Shown piece by piece: positions 26,784-35,724 of a DNA stretch of 64,000 nt. Each line of letters starts with the position of its first letter. The stretch's first letter is position 1. The notes under the pieces were generated by a model, which saw only the letters and a list, made by a program, of their open reading frames with translations, was not told the origin of the DNA and searched no databases. A program made the position numbers and the translations under genes. The stretch is from Hyphochytrium catenoides (lineage: Eukaryota; Sar; Hyphochytriomycetes; Hyphochytriales; Hyphochytriaceae): the NCBI GenBank assembly GCA_900088475.1, contig FLMG01003521.1:62001-126000 (forward strand). Reading direction: 5' to 3'.

Positions 26784-27284
26784 ATGAGTAGAGTTGGAGA
26801 CTCCATACCTGTCACTGAAGCACACGTTATTGATCCTACTAGTGTCCCTGCTGGACTTTCATCTTCGGGGTCAAAAAGGTTGTCCTGGAAGCAAATCATC
26901 AAGAGAGGTGCTCTTGTCGTTTTATGTATCCTGGCACTAATTGGTCTAATTGGGTTGTTATCTGGAGGAGGTACCTCCTCCACGTCTAGTACTTCCACGG
27001 CTACTAGTACTAGTTCTTTGAACAACGAGAGTCCTTCTGTCACTACGACGAGTACTGTTTCAGTGAACGGGCCCTCCAGTGGTACAGATTGCAAAGTTAT
27101 AGACACTGGCTGGGTTACCCTAGAAGGAACGGAGACCGCTGATCAGTATATCGCGAGGAACAATCTGCCAACGGGTTGCGCCCTCAACGAGCACAATACC
27201 GTTAAGAAACTGGATAATGATTCTCAGTCTGTTAATGGCAAGAGTGTGAGAAGAATGAGGTACCAGATTACCTGTTGCAAGTGA
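26784..27284 (+). CDS. Type II membrane protein with Ser/Thr-rich stalk
   Basis: 166 residues. A short N-terminal domain is followed by one transmembrane helix (about 44-62, GALVVLCILALIGLIGLL). A Ser/Thr stalk, probably O-glycosylated, leads to a small Cys-containing C-terminal domain (DCKVID, GCALNEH, TCCK). The layout suggests a surface or virion membrane protein with an external C-terminus. Confidence 0.7.
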   Translation: MSRVGDSIPVTEAHVIDPTSVPAGLSSSGSKRLSWKQIIKRGALVVLCILALIGLIGLLSGGGTSSTSSTSTATSTSSLNNESPSVTTTSTVSVNGPSSGTDCKVIDTGWVTLEGTETADQYIARNNLPTGCALNEHNTVKKLDNDSQSVNGKSVRRMRYQITCCK

Positions 27285-27293
27285 TGTCTGTTA

Positions 27294-27557
27294 TCAGATG
27301 TTAGTGGCTATATTTTCTGCTGAGAGCTTACCTTCTTTCCATAGTCGCCTGAGGGTATCATACTCTACGAAGTCCAGGGAAGTTTTCTTTTTGAAGGTAG
27401 TGAATGAGGCATTTCTGTCTGAGGTGAATAAGCTTGTGGCTGTATTATACAGCTCCGAAGCTCTCTTAGAGACAAAATTTTCCTGACCCCCGCAGGTATG
27501 TAACAGCAATATTCCAACAAGAATGTAAAGCAATATGGCGTTAATAGTACAATTCAT
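27294..27557 (-). CDS. Small secreted or anchored protein
   Basis: 87 residues from the ATG at 27557. This start gives a clean signal peptide (MNCTINAILLYILVGILLLHTCGG), split here only as a description of positions 1-24. An upstream ATG (27653) would place a non-hydrophobic leader before it. It is convergent with the gene at 26784 (9 bp apart). No family is recognised. Confidence 0.55.
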   Translation of the reverse strand: MNCTINAILLYILVGILLLHTCGGQENFVSKRASELYNTATSLFTSDRNASFTTFKKKTSLDFVEYDTLRRLWKEGKLSAENIATNI

Positions 27558-27677
27558 GCTTTTACACGTTGGTAGTAATATATATTTTATACTAATAAAT
27601 AAAAACTGTTCCCCGTGGAAATAAAAATTTTCAAGGGGCGCGCTCTTGGTCATTTATCAACTTCCTTATCGCAGATC
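27558..27677. promoter_or_regulatory. AT-rich divergent promoter region
   Basis: The region between the small secreted protein and the RNase H gene holds AATATATATTTTATACTAATAA around 27576-27597. Confidence 0.5.
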
Positions 27678-28334
27678 ATGGATGTTCCTGAGCTCTATGG
27701 ATTTTTTGATGGCGCGTGTAGTGGGAATGGTAAGAGTCATGCGCGTGCGGGCTATGGTGAGCTCATCAAGAGGGTGACAACAACTGGTCAGGAGACCATT
27801 CACTACTCTAACGGTGTTGTGGAACCTTATCTTTATACTTTCGCTGACGCTGACGTCCCGTCGATGGGCATCGTTGCGACCAGAGGCAAGAGGTGTCAGC
27901 CATCAAACAACCGAGGAGAGTATTTGGGATTCATCCATTGTGTGATGAATGTACTAAAATTGTATCCAACTGTGAAGGGTCGACCTCCTGTGACGATAGT
28001 GTCGGACTCCTTACTATGCATCAGGACATTGACTGAGTGGCTTCCGAACCGCAGGGCCAAGGGGACTGTTCAAGAGTTAAAGAATCTGGATCTAGTTCTC
28101 ATTGCAGAGCGTTTACTGCAGGATCTACGTGGGATAACGACTGTGGCGCTTCGTCATGTTCGCAGTCATAAGCAAGAGCCGAAGGAACAGTATGGGTCTA
28201 CGTATCTCCATTGGAAAGGAAATGATCAAGCAGATAAGCTAGCAACCAGTGCTGTGAAGAAGACCTTCCTTCAGAGTGACCATCTCGGAGGCAGTGCCTT
28301 GTCCGACGCGGAGGTAGACGCTCTACTGGCTTGA
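27678..28334 (+). CDS. Ribonuclease H (type 1-like)
   Basis: 218 residues from the first ATG (the upstream GTG is unlikely). FFDGACSGNG gives Asp11, NNRGEYLG gives Glu81, IVSDSLLC gives Asp110, and HVRSHKQ...GNDQADKLA gives His164 and Asp183/186. These are the full D-E-D-D set plus the helper His. The enzyme cuts RNA in RNA-DNA hybrids, for example primers or R-loops during viral replication. An insertion between the first strands makes it longer than the bacterial enzyme. Confidence 0.9.
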   Translation: MDVPELYGFFDGACSGNGKSHARAGYGELIKRVTTTGQETIHYSNGVVEPYLYTFADADVPSMGIVATRGKRCQPSNNRGEYLGFIHCVMNVLKLYPTVKGRPPVTIVSDSLLCIRTLTEWLPNRRAKGTVQELKNLDLVLIAERLLQDLRGITTVALRHVRSHKQEPKEQYGSTYLHWKGNDQADKLATSAVKKTFLQSDHLGGSALSDAEVDALLA

Positions 28335-28341
28335 AGAAGTT

Positions 28342-28356
28342 TGTATTAGTGATACA
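28342..28356 (+). terminator. Small AT hairpin after RNase H gene
   Basis: TGTAT-TAGTG-ATACA lies 7 bp after the stop, overlapped by a second pairing ATACAT/ATGTAT. Confidence 0.3.
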
Positions 28357-28396
28357 TATAATGTATAGCACTATCTTGGTCACAACAAATCAATAA

Positions 28397-29047
28397 ATGA
28401 GAGTCGTTTCTCTGAGCGGTGGTGGTACTAATGGCTTTTATCATCTTGGTGTTGTCAACTATCTCCTAGACAACAACATAGAGTGTTATTACATTGGAAC
28501 CAGTGTAGGGGCCATGGTCGGAGCATTAGCGTTGTCGGGCCTACCCTTTGATGAGATGCTTGACACAATTAAGTTGATCAACGAGTTTTTGACTCCCAGC
28601 ATGTCATACAGTTCTGACTCACTGAACTTTCTCTCTGAGATGCTACCCGATGATATTCATCTGAAGTGCCAAGACCGGCTGGCCATATGCTGTACGCGGC
28701 TGTACCCCTTCCCTCAAAGAGTTCTAATCACTGATTTCCCTTCGAGACCTGTACTATTCAACGCTATGCAATGCTCCTGCAGCATTCCCCTGCTTACAGA
28801 CTTCACTGTGCGTCAGCATGATGGGTATAGAATGGTAGACGGCGGGCTCTACGGTGGTATAGTGACAGTAGATTGTGCTACCATACGTGTAAGTTGTAAC
28901 ACCGCCCCTTATGCCAGTGAAATTTTCCCTACTCAAGCCTATCTACCACTCATTGATGCCCTTCGACGTAAGACTGACCAAGAGATTGACTATCTGGTGG
29001 CCTGTGGCTACTATGATGCATATCACTACTTTCATTCGCTCCTATAA
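28397..29047 (+). CDS. Patatin-like phospholipase
   Basis: 216 residues. The oxyanion loop GGGTNG (8-13), nucleophile Ser36 in GTSVG, and Asp148 in VDGG give the patatin catalytic dyad. Such enzymes release fatty acids from phospholipids. In a virus it could help membrane escape or remodel host membranes for assembly. It has no signal peptide, so it acts in the cytosol or virion. Confidence 0.9.
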   Translation: MRVVSLSGGGTNGFYHLGVVNYLLDNNIECYYIGTSVGAMVGALALSGLPFDEMLDTIKLINEFLTPSMSYSSDSLNFLSEMLPDDIHLKCQDRLAICCTRLYPFPQRVLITDFPSRPVLFNAMQCSCSIPLLTDFTVRQHDGYRMVDGGLYGGIVTVDCATIRVSCNTAPYASEIFPTQAYLPLIDALRRKTDQEIDYLVACGYYDAYHYFHSLL

Positions 29048-29114
29048 CGTCATCCTGTTAGAAAGCCTGTTTTTTTTATTTTCTGATAATTATAGATCAT
29101 AGATCTTTCGTGAT

Positions 29115-29678
29115 ATGGTTGCACGACGCCCTAGCAGAAAGAAGAAAAAAGGTGGTGGCAATGAACAATTTTGGGACTGGTACTCATTCACCTCGGCAGT
29201 TGAGTACCATGCCAGGAAAGCTTCAAATCATAAGTTCACTCTGACACATAACTCTGAGCCAATTCTACATCTACTCTTCACAACGGTAACGTATGCTTTG
29301 AAGCGGAGAAACATCTACACCACATATCTCACATGGAACGAATCTCTTGAGGACTACCCTGGAGACCTCGATGAGAAAGTTTATGACAAGATCAGAAAAG
29401 AAAACAAGCTCGCCAAAAGCAAAAAGTTCTCGTACATTTTCGTTACAGATGATTATGTAACTCAAGCGGAGATGGGAGATAGGTGGGGCTTACACATCAA
29501 TGGCAATATACTGAAAGATGATATGCCCTTCGTGTTGGACACACTCATTGATGCTTTCAGCGAGTACCTGCCAGCGAGGAGGGTCAAGAAAACCCGCCAG
29601 TACTATAAAAACGGAGTGCCGGAGGATGATTACTTCTATTTCTATATTAATCTACCTAAACGAGAGTTTGGGCGCTAG
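29115..29678 (+). CDS. Unknown protein, possible distant paralogue of the gene at 12219
   Basis: 187 residues, ATG start. A basic N-terminus (RRPSRKKKKGG) precedes a folded domain. The stretch YIFVTDDYVTQ, GDRWGLHI and GNILKDDMPFVL matches the pattern in the protein at 12219. No known fold is recognised. Confidence 0.65.
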   Translation: MVARRPSRKKKKGGGNEQFWDWYSFTSAVEYHARKASNHKFTLTHNSEPILHLLFTTVTYALKRRNIYTTYLTWNESLEDYPGDLDEKVYDKIRKENKLAKSKKFSYIFVTDDYVTQAEMGDRWGLHINGNILKDDMPFVLDTLIDAFSEYLPARRVKKTRQYYKNGVPEDDYFYFYINLPKREFGR

Positions 29679-29713
29679 CCTCTACCGTTTTAGTAATGTT
29701 TGGTAAGGTTATT

Positions 29714-29723
29714 GCCGTTAACG
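29714..29723. repeat. CCGTTAACGG palindrome in a 215 bp gap
   Basis: A perfect 10-bp palindrome is followed by TCGTTACCGGTTATAAACG. It may be an operator for the gene at 29894 or a 3' element of the gene at 29115. Confidence 0.35.
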
Positions 29724-29893
29724 GATAGTCGTTACCGGTTATAAACGATTCTGTCTGTAAACAGAAGTGTTCTGAAAGATCTGGACCACAGATAAGAAAG
29801 AACACGGATCGCATCAGGTCACTTTACATTTTTCTCTCGAGGTGGCAGCCAAGCCAAAGCCAATCTAGCTTTAAGCAGTAAGGGCAGGAAACG

Positions 29894-30640
29894 ATGTCTA
29901 ACAGTGAGGAGCGACCACAGGAACAGCCAGAAGAGGAACCAGATGAGCTGTCTCGGCAGTTGCTAGCGCAGCTTCTTGGTAACGCTAAGATCCGATCAAC
30001 CTTACGTAAGAGATTACTTGAAGATGACGGTGGTGTTCAAGCGGCAACAACAAAGCGGCAGCACACAGAGAGCGAGGAGGTATATAGAGGTCACGACACC
30101 AACTATGTACCACCGGTATACTATCCCACGACCACCTATGAAAGGGCTGATACTAGTCCTCGCCCCACGCGGCCTGTGGTGAAGTGTAATCGCTGTGATC
30201 GGTACCTTGGTCCTCATGAGACGTTCAAGACACACAATCAGGATTGCCCCTATTGGAAACGCGTTTGCTATATTTGCCGTCGCGAGGTAAGAAGGGATGA
30301 GCTGGTCAGTCATCAACGGATGTGCAGGGAAGACCGCTTTTACGAGCTTTTGGCGCACCTCCCGAAGGATGACTTGCAAGATATTTGTCAATTCGTTACG
30401 TATTGTGTGACTATGAAGAACTGGACTGGCACGTGTATACTGTCCCGGGTCTCTAAGGAACTTACGCGGGAGAACCAAAGAGTCCTCCGGGAGCTATTGT
30501 ACTATCTTATGCGCTCCCGCGTGTCTCTGCTGGATACCTTCACTCCGAAAGATTTCAAAGACATCATCGAAGACTATTTGCATGGTGTCTACAATATCTC
30601 AAGGGAACTTGCTGCGAAGTGTGTTAGGAATATTATTTGA
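29894..30640 (+). CDS. TRAF-type zinc-finger-like protein
   Basis: 248 residues. Residues ~99-152 hold CNRCDRYLGPHETFKTHNQDC then CYICRREVRRDELVSHQRMC. These are two C-x2-C-x(n)-H-x3-C units in the style of TRAF-type or C2HC fingers. The C-terminal ~95 residues are helical and end in FKDIIEDYLHGV. TRAF-type fingers bind proteins in signalling and ubiquitin pathways. The partner here is unknown. Confidence 0.65.
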   Translation: MSNSEERPQEQPEEEPDELSRQLLAQLLGNAKIRSTLRKRLLEDDGGVQAATTKRQHTESEEVYRGHDTNYVPPVYYPTTTYERADTSPRPTRPVVKCNRCDRYLGPHETFKTHNQDCPYWKRVCYICRREVRRDELVSHQRMCREDRFYELLAHLPKDDLQDICQFVTYCVTMKNWTGTCILSRVSKELTRENQRVLRELLYYLMRSRVSLLDTFTPKDFKDIIEDYLHGVYNISRELAAKCVRNII

Positions 30641-30733
30641 ATACCGTTAAGATTGTATGTACGCTCAATTAACCATTACGTTTACCTTTTTGGTCTAAAT
30701 ACATATACCCATTATAGTATACAATGGAGTCTC

Positions 30734-31156
30734 ATGACCGCTCAGAACATGACCTTAGAGGTGACCGCGTGTCTGAACATGTTTGACCGAATTGGGAGGG
30801 TAGCTACTCGCAGTGATAGATCAAAAAGCCTGATTCAAGAAATAAGCGTCTTAACAGCGTACCTACGAGTTATTGACAGAGAACTACTCTACTATGCTAT
30901 GCAAAGGTGTTACATTGCCGCGGGTGGCCTGGGATGGGCAACGCCGACTGCGAAGATGGAATTGCGTACCTATGAATCTGTGTTGCAAGCAGTTGATGAC
31001 GCTCTTCAGTTGCTTACAAGTATTAGAAAGTCTGAGCCTCACCGAGAGATAACAGAGAAGCACATTGGTAAACCTATATGCATCTGTGACGTGTTACGTA
31101 AGTGTAGATTGTGTATTGAGCAAGCTAACAAAAGAGGAAATATGCCTCTTTATTAA
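30734..31156 (+). CDS. Small helical unknown protein
   Basis: 140 residues from the first in-frame ATG. A short out-of-frame ATG at 30724 (about 20 codons) precedes it. The C-terminus has Cys spacing CICDVLRKCRLC, a possible zinc site. A stem (TTAAGTG / CGCTTAA) overlaps the stop. Confidence 0.55.
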   Translation: MTAQNMTLEVTACLNMFDRIGRVATRSDRSKSLIQEISVLTAYLRVIDRELLYYAMQRCYIAAGGLGWATPTAKMELRTYESVLQAVDDALQLLTSIRKSEPHREITEKHIGKPICICDVLRKCRLCIEQANKRGNMPLY

Positions 31157-31196
31157 GTGACCAGCTTCGCTTAAAGACTACAAGTTCCCCTGGAGT

Positions 31197-32402
31197 CTAG
31201 GGCTCACACTTAAGGGGACAGTCCCAGCTGTACCTCTCGTTGTCGCACTGAAAGATGCGGTGGATCAACTCCTTCTCTGAGCAGGTGATGTAGATCATAT
31301 TGCCTTTCACTTGGATGGGTGGGTTGTTGATCAAGTCATTCAAGAGTTCCGCTTTCTGCTCCTTCGTAAGGTTCTTGTCTCCTCGTATCTTCTTTTTTTC
31401 CTCAGCTTGTTCCAGGAAGACTCCGTCCTTGAACCTAGTGAAGAGATTGATTCCGTTTGGCGTAGAAGTGCGCTGGATGGCTATGTCTGAGAACGTCATC
31501 CACTTCTTCATATTCTTATCAATGTGGCTACCTTGACCCCTCACCATCTTGTAGACACCTTCAGCTTCTTTGAAACGCAAAAGTAGATAATGATGTCTGT
31601 CTTTCACTCTACAGGGCTTCAGGTTGCGATCATCAAGAATGATATCTACCTTGCCTACGATGTCTTCATTGATCTCCTGTATCTCATCCACCTTTCTCTC
31701 CAGGTCCGTATTCTGGCCTTGTACATGGTCAAGTTTCTCCTCAAGCTCTTGGTTCTGGTCCTGAACCTTATGAATCTCCTGCGCGAGGACTACGTTTGAC
31801 TCTTTCGTCTCTCGTGCAAAGCCAAGCAGCTCGTCTATCTTTCTGGTCTGCTCGTAGATTCTTTGGTTTTGGTCATCTATCTTTTTTGACTGTTCGTCAA
31901 TCTTATGATCCTTCATCTCAAGAAGGCTAGCAGAGTAAGCCTCGCAGTAAGAGTGATAGAACTCCACAGCTCGTTCAAGCAGGATGTAGTAACGGGCATA
32001 CGCTTTGCTATTCTTGGCGCGAATTAGGCACCACTTGAAAGCGTCAGGAGTCAAGGTATACACCTTTTTCATACCAGAACCACCCTGATTTCTGAGCTGG
32101 GCAACGTTGCCCAGCTGAAAATCTTCTCCCTCCACAAGATCATACGGCTTCAAACATCTCCCTACGTCTTTGGAGGTGGTGATCGCAGAGAGTACCCCGT
32201 ACACTACGAGCTTCTCCTGAGGGACTACAAACTCCCCGTGCCGACGACAAATTTTCATGAAGTAACCCATAAAGCGGAGGTCCATTTCCGGGAAAAAGCG
32301 GTTATGGATCTCCACTATATAGCCCTTGATATCCAGCTTCGGGTGGGACTTAACCCAGTCGGCGTTGAACTTCATAATCTTGGACTCCAATGTCTCGGCC
32401 AT
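31197..32402 (-). CDS. MSV199-DUF3627 (BRO/KilA-like) protein
   Basis: 401 residues from the first ATG (the longer frame uses GTG). Residues ~30-150 form an MSV199 domain, including YTLTPDAFKWCLIRAKNSK then YYILLERAVEFY. A long coiled coil (160-255) has repeats of KIDEQSKKIDDQNQRI type. A C-terminal DUF3627-like domain follows (CRVKDRHHYLLLRFKE). This layout is known from iridoviruses, entomopoxviruses and other large DNA viruses. It is thought to bind DNA and act as a regulator. Confidence 0.8.
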   Translation of the reverse strand: MAETLESKIMKFNADWVKSHPKLDIKGYIVEIHNRFFPEMDLRFMGYFMKICRRHGEFVVPQEKLVVYGVLSAITTSKDVGRCLKPYDLVEGEDFQLGNVAQLRNQGGSGMKKVYTLTPDAFKWCLIRAKNSKAYARYYILLERAVEFYHSYCEAYSASLLEMKDHKIDEQSKKIDDQNQRIYEQTRKIDELLGFARETKESNVVLAQEIHKVQDQNQELEEKLDHVQGQNTDLERKVDEIQEINEDIVGKVDIILDDRNLKPCRVKDRHHYLLLRFKEAEGVYKMVRGQGSHIDKNMKKWMTFSDIAIQRTSTPNGINLFTRFKDGVFLEQAEEKKKIRGDKNLTKEQKAELLNDLINNPPIQVKGNMIYITCSEKELIHRIFQCDNERYSWDCPLKCEP

Positions 32403-32719
32403 CGTACTTGGTGTTATTACTCTTCTTGTCCTTGTCTTAGACGAGACTTGCTTTGGTGGGGCTGTCAGCACTTGTCGTTCCCAAAGGAGTTTGAGAACTG
32501 ACGGAAACCTTACTCTTCAGAGTCCGTAACGGTAGTTGACGTCTACAGAACAACTAGTTCTCAATTCAAAGAATAATAAAGCAATTACCTCAAAACCATT
32601 TTAAACTGTAGAATAGGAATTACACAATAACGGTACTGGTAATTTCTGTTTATTACTGGTTTATGCCTGGATGAGGATGGTCTCTTCGCTCAGTCTTCAT
32701 TCTGATTGACCTGGACCAG
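32403..32719. promoter_or_regulatory. Divergent intergenic region before TFIIS
   Basis: About 317 bp between divergent ATGs. It is AT-rich in the middle (AGAATAATAAAGCAATT near 32571) and has no convincing ORF. Confidence 0.5.
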
Positions 32720-33631
32720 ATGGGTCAGATGGAGAACATCGCTAGACTGCGCAATAACTATCTCAACGTGATGGTAGATGCCTATCTGAACCAGATCGAT
32801 TCTGGTAGCTATAAGCTTACCCAGACAGAGTATGACTTCATTTATAAGTGTGAGATCAGGCTTTATAACAATGTGGTCTTGTACTTGAGAGAGCACACCG
32901 GGGACTTCAAGCAGTTGTACCTACAGCTGGTCAATACCTTCTGTGACATCATGGGCAACAGCTGCGCCGACCACGGTCTGCCTGTTGACAACAGTTCTTG
33001 CAGTATTGCGGAGGCCATCCAGCAGGGGCTGATAACACCGCGGCAGCTACGGAAGATTAAGGATCTGACTATTGAGCCAAAGTTCAATCCTCGACAGATC
33101 TGCAGGGAGGCAATCAAAGAAGCGTTGGGAAGGAACGACTGTGTGGTCGCTGCTAATATGGATCTGGACGAGATCTCAACTCGCATTGAGGCATCATGCT
33201 ACAGCCACACGGTTCAGTATTGTAAGTCCACAGACATCTCTTATCAACTACGCTGGAACTACTCACCTTTCATAGAGAGATACAAAGATAGAATCTCTAT
33301 TATCCTGAACCATCTCAATCCAGAGACCCTAACCAACAAAGTCTATGGGAGTGTCGTGGTACACAAGCTTATGCGTGGAGAGCTCACACCTGAGCAAGTG
33401 GGATCTCTGGAGGACACGCAGCTCTGTCGTGAAGCTATTCAGGATGAGATAGATGAGATAAATACTAGGAACAACCAGAAGATTGAGCAGAAGTACTCCA
33501 CGCTCTATAAGTGTCCCACATGCAAAACCCGACGCGCCACCTTCAAGGAAGTTCAGACTCGATCTGCTGATGAGCCAGCCACCATATACTGTAGCTGCTT
33601 GAACTGTGGTAACCGCTTCATTGGGGGCTGA
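32720..33631 (+). CDS. Transcription elongation factor TFIIS-like
   Basis: 303 residues. The C-terminal zinc ribbon (C265, C268, C293, C296) carries QTRSADEPAT with the acidic pair Asp284-Glu285. TFIIS inserts this pair into RNA polymerase to cut backtracked RNA. A central helical region (~100-225) matches the polymerase-binding domain, with AIKEALG and CREAI repeats. Together with RPB3-11, it shows that the virus carries its own transcription machinery. The N-terminal ~100 residues are not recognised. Confidence 0.9.
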   Translation: MGQMENIARLRNNYLNVMVDAYLNQIDSGSYKLTQTEYDFIYKCEIRLYNNVVLYLREHTGDFKQLYLQLVNTFCDIMGNSCADHGLPVDNSSCSIAEAIQQGLITPRQLRKIKDLTIEPKFNPRQICREAIKEALGRNDCVVAANMDLDEISTRIEASCYSHTVQYCKSTDISYQLRWNYSPFIERYKDRISIILNHLNPETLTNKVYGSVVVHKLMRGELTPEQVGSLEDTQLCREAIQDEIDEINTRNNQKIEQKYSTLYKCPTCKTRRATFKEVQTRSADEPATIYCSCLNCGNRFIGG

Positions 33632-33668
33632 ACCAGAAAAAAAAGAGAGATCTGTCTTATAAAATAAA

Positions 33669-34583
33669 CTACTGGTTGGAGGTGAATGTGTAGATGATTA
33701 AGATTTTTTCATCGATGACTGAGCGAAGCAGCACATCATTACGATCGGTGGCCATGACGCTTACATTGTCTGTAACCATTGAGCTGGCTAGACTCTTAAT
33801 ACTACTTAGGCGAATAGTGCTCTTGAAGCTCTGCCCTTCTCTCACATTCGTCACTAGCTTAATCTTGTCTGCGTCCATGTATACTTCTCTGTACTTGATG
33901 TTTACCTTGTTGTATGTGATCTGGAGTGGATGTCCAGGGGTCTTCTCGATGTTGATGATCTCCGTGTAGCTGCTGGCATCACTGATGGTCTTCTTGAACT
34001 GCCTAGAGTTAAGTGTGAACTGTACAGGGTAGAGTTGCTGAGAGTTCTCGGCGCTGGGAATCTCATTTTCAGCGTTGAAGAGCTCCTCATCTTGTTCAAT
34101 AATAGCAATATCTATCTTATAGTGGCACTCCTTGGAGAGCTCAGAATCTTTAAAGATGAAAGATAGGAACTCGGGGTCATCTTCTCTGTAGACCATCGTG
34201 ATCTTGAAAAAGGTTTTATCAATGTTGGTGAACATCTTCTCTGCATGATCGCGGTTAAGGCCAATCCATTGTTCTTTCTTGCAATAGTACCAGTTGACGT
34301 TACGACAGTCGATGTGGCTGATGATCTTGGATAGCTGTGTGTGGTCCCGCGTGAAGAATGTAATATCAGTCTTGCGAAAGCGAATATGAATATCACGAGC
34401 CTTCAGGTTCTTAAAGTAGATAAACAGAGTCTTGAAGACCAACGGGTCAGAGAAGACGAACTCTATAGCATTACGCTCATCATTGGGCTCATCGACAATG
34501 CCACTGACTTTCAAGACAGGCACAGGTGGCTTGCTGGACGGACGACCAGGCCCCCGGCGCTTCGGCGCTTCCGAGTCTGTCAT
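33669..34583 (-). CDS. PCNA-like DNA sliding clamp
   Basis: 304 residues. The fold pattern fits two clamp domains. The interdomain region ends in an acidic stretch (EQDEELFNAENEIPS), and the second half begins QFTLNSRQFKKTISDAS as in PCNA. VREGQSFKSTIRLSSIKSLASSM then SVMATDRNDVLL are the closing strands. It tethers the viral polymerase to DNA. The N-terminus is a Pro/Arg/Gly tail. AGCCCAA overlaps the ATG, as in the histone-like genes. Confidence 0.8.
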   Translation of the reverse strand: MTDSEAPKRRGPGRPSSKPPVPVLKVSGIVDEPNDERNAIEFVFSDPLVFKTLFIYFKNLKARDIHIRFRKTDITFFTRDHTQLSKIISHIDCRNVNWYYCKKEQWIGLNRDHAEKMFTNIDKTFFKITMVYREDDPEFLSFIFKDSELSKECHYKIDIAIIEQDEELFNAENEIPSAENSQQLYPVQFTLNSRQFKKTISDASSYTEIINIEKTPGHPLQITYNKVNIKYREVYMDADKIKLVTNVREGQSFKSTIRLSSIKSLASSMVTDNVSVMATDRNDVLLRSVIDEKILIIYTFTSNQ

Positions 34584-34589
34584 TGGGCT
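34583..34589 (-). promoter_or_regulatory. AGCCCAA leader motif of PCNA gene
   Basis: AGCCCAA on the minus strand. Its last A is the A of the start codon. The same motif occurs at 38580, 39405 and 63372. Confidence 0.45.
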
Positions 34590-34653
34590 TCACAAAGGTA
34601 ACGGACAAAACAGACTTTTATTATTTATTCGTAACCTCTTTAGAGGGAGTAGT

Positions 34654-34675
34654 CCGCTATTATTAATAATAGTGG
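34654..34675 (-). terminator. 22-bp hairpin downstream of the gene at 34693
   Basis: A perfect 16-bp palindrome CTATTATTAATAATAG (34657-34672) is extended by CCG/TGG pairing with one wobble. It starts 18 bp past the stop of the minus-strand HEAT-like gene. Confidence 0.55.
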
Positions 34676-34692
34676 TTTCTTCAGATGCCCGT

Positions 34693-35616
34693 CTAAGAGC
34701 CCAAGAGAGTCCCCCCACCGATGAAGCAAAGATCAACCTCAATCCCCTTATTGTAGAGTTTGTATAGAAGAGGTTCTCTCAGTACCAGTTCCGCGACCAG
34801 CTTCCGAGAACCGTAATTGTTTCTCAGATTTTGAAGCGCAGCAATGCCTCCGCAGCATCCGAACCCAGTGAGTAAGCTGGGTTTCTTTTTGAACAGGTAA
34901 CTATACAGATCCAAGCAAGCTCTGACGTCATCTTCCACGTCTTCGTAGAGCACCCCGTTAAGGCAATGCCAGTAGTACGGTGTATTGCCAATATAGTCTA
35001 CCCATTCCATCCCGCACTTGACGATAGTCAACAGAGTGCGAAGTGCGCGACATGCAATACCCTTTCGTACAAGTAGCGGGGTATCATCATGAAAGAACGC
35101 TTGGAATATCATCTCGTGGTTGTCGGTGGTCATGGCTATTTCTTCCAAGGTCCGAAACGCGACATCCAGAACTTCTGCTGGTGAGCCATCGTAGAGTACA
35201 TCACCTTCTACTATTCCATATATTATGGTTGAAAAGTTCACGGATGATGCTCCTTGAAGACTGGCAATATATGAGGTCAGCTCCATCGCAATGATGGTAT
35301 TGTACTCTTCGTAGTTCTTCAGATAGCCCATAAGGATTGGAAGCACCTCGCCGATGCTTTGACAAGATGGTTGGGTTAACGCCAGCTGCCGTTTCAGCTC
35401 GATCATTGCTCTAACTCTGTCGTTGCCGGCGCTCTCTTTGAGCCGGGTCACGATCTGCTCAACGGTAGCTGCCACCATTTTTTTTTGTTGGAGAACTGAG
35501 TTGTAGCTTTGTGCCGGATCTGGAAAATCTGAGACTACCGCTCCCACATGTGCGAACCCGGACGGAAGTTCTTCAGTTCTTAATAAGTTTTCATACGTTT
35601 CCATATGCTGAAACAT
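34693..35616 (-). CDS. HEAT/ARM-like helical repeat protein
   Basis: 307 residues. Successive helix pairs, such as MIELKRQLALTQ, VLPILMGYLK, NTIIAMELTSYIASLQ, VLDVAFRTLEEIAM and GIACRALRTLLTIVK, resemble armadillo/HEAT repeats as in importin-alpha-like proteins. It could mediate nuclear import or be a scaffold. The similarity is only in helix pattern and should be read with care. Confidence 0.55.
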   Translation of the reverse strand: MFQHMETYENLLRTEELPSGFAHVGAVVSDFPDPAQSYNSVLQQKKMVAATVEQIVTRLKESAGNDRVRAMIELKRQLALTQPSCQSIGEVLPILMGYLKNYEEYNTIIAMELTSYIASLQGASSVNFSTIIYGIVEGDVLYDGSPAEVLDVAFRTLEEIAMTTDNHEMIFQAFFHDDTPLLVRKGIACRALRTLLTIVKCGMEWVDYIGNTPYYWHCLNGVLYEDVEDDVRACLDLYSYLFKKKPSLLTGFGCCGGIAALQNLRNNYGSRKLVAELVLREPLLYKLYNKGIEVDLCFIGGGTLLGS

Positions 35617-35724
35617 TTCACAAGTAGGCTAAGGGTAGCTTAGACACATTATATAATTCTTTTAATTCCATAGGTTTCAGAACATCAGAAGAGATCCACC
35701 TGTTAGAGCAACGATGTCAAAAGT

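Noticed and set aside
26570-27106. Antisense frame of 178 codons
   Set aside because: It is the shadow of the membrane protein at 26784, which has a clear transmembrane segment and stalk.
30014-30478. Antisense frame of 154 codons
   Set aside because: It lies within the TRAF-finger gene, whose Cys/His pattern is clearly the coding one.
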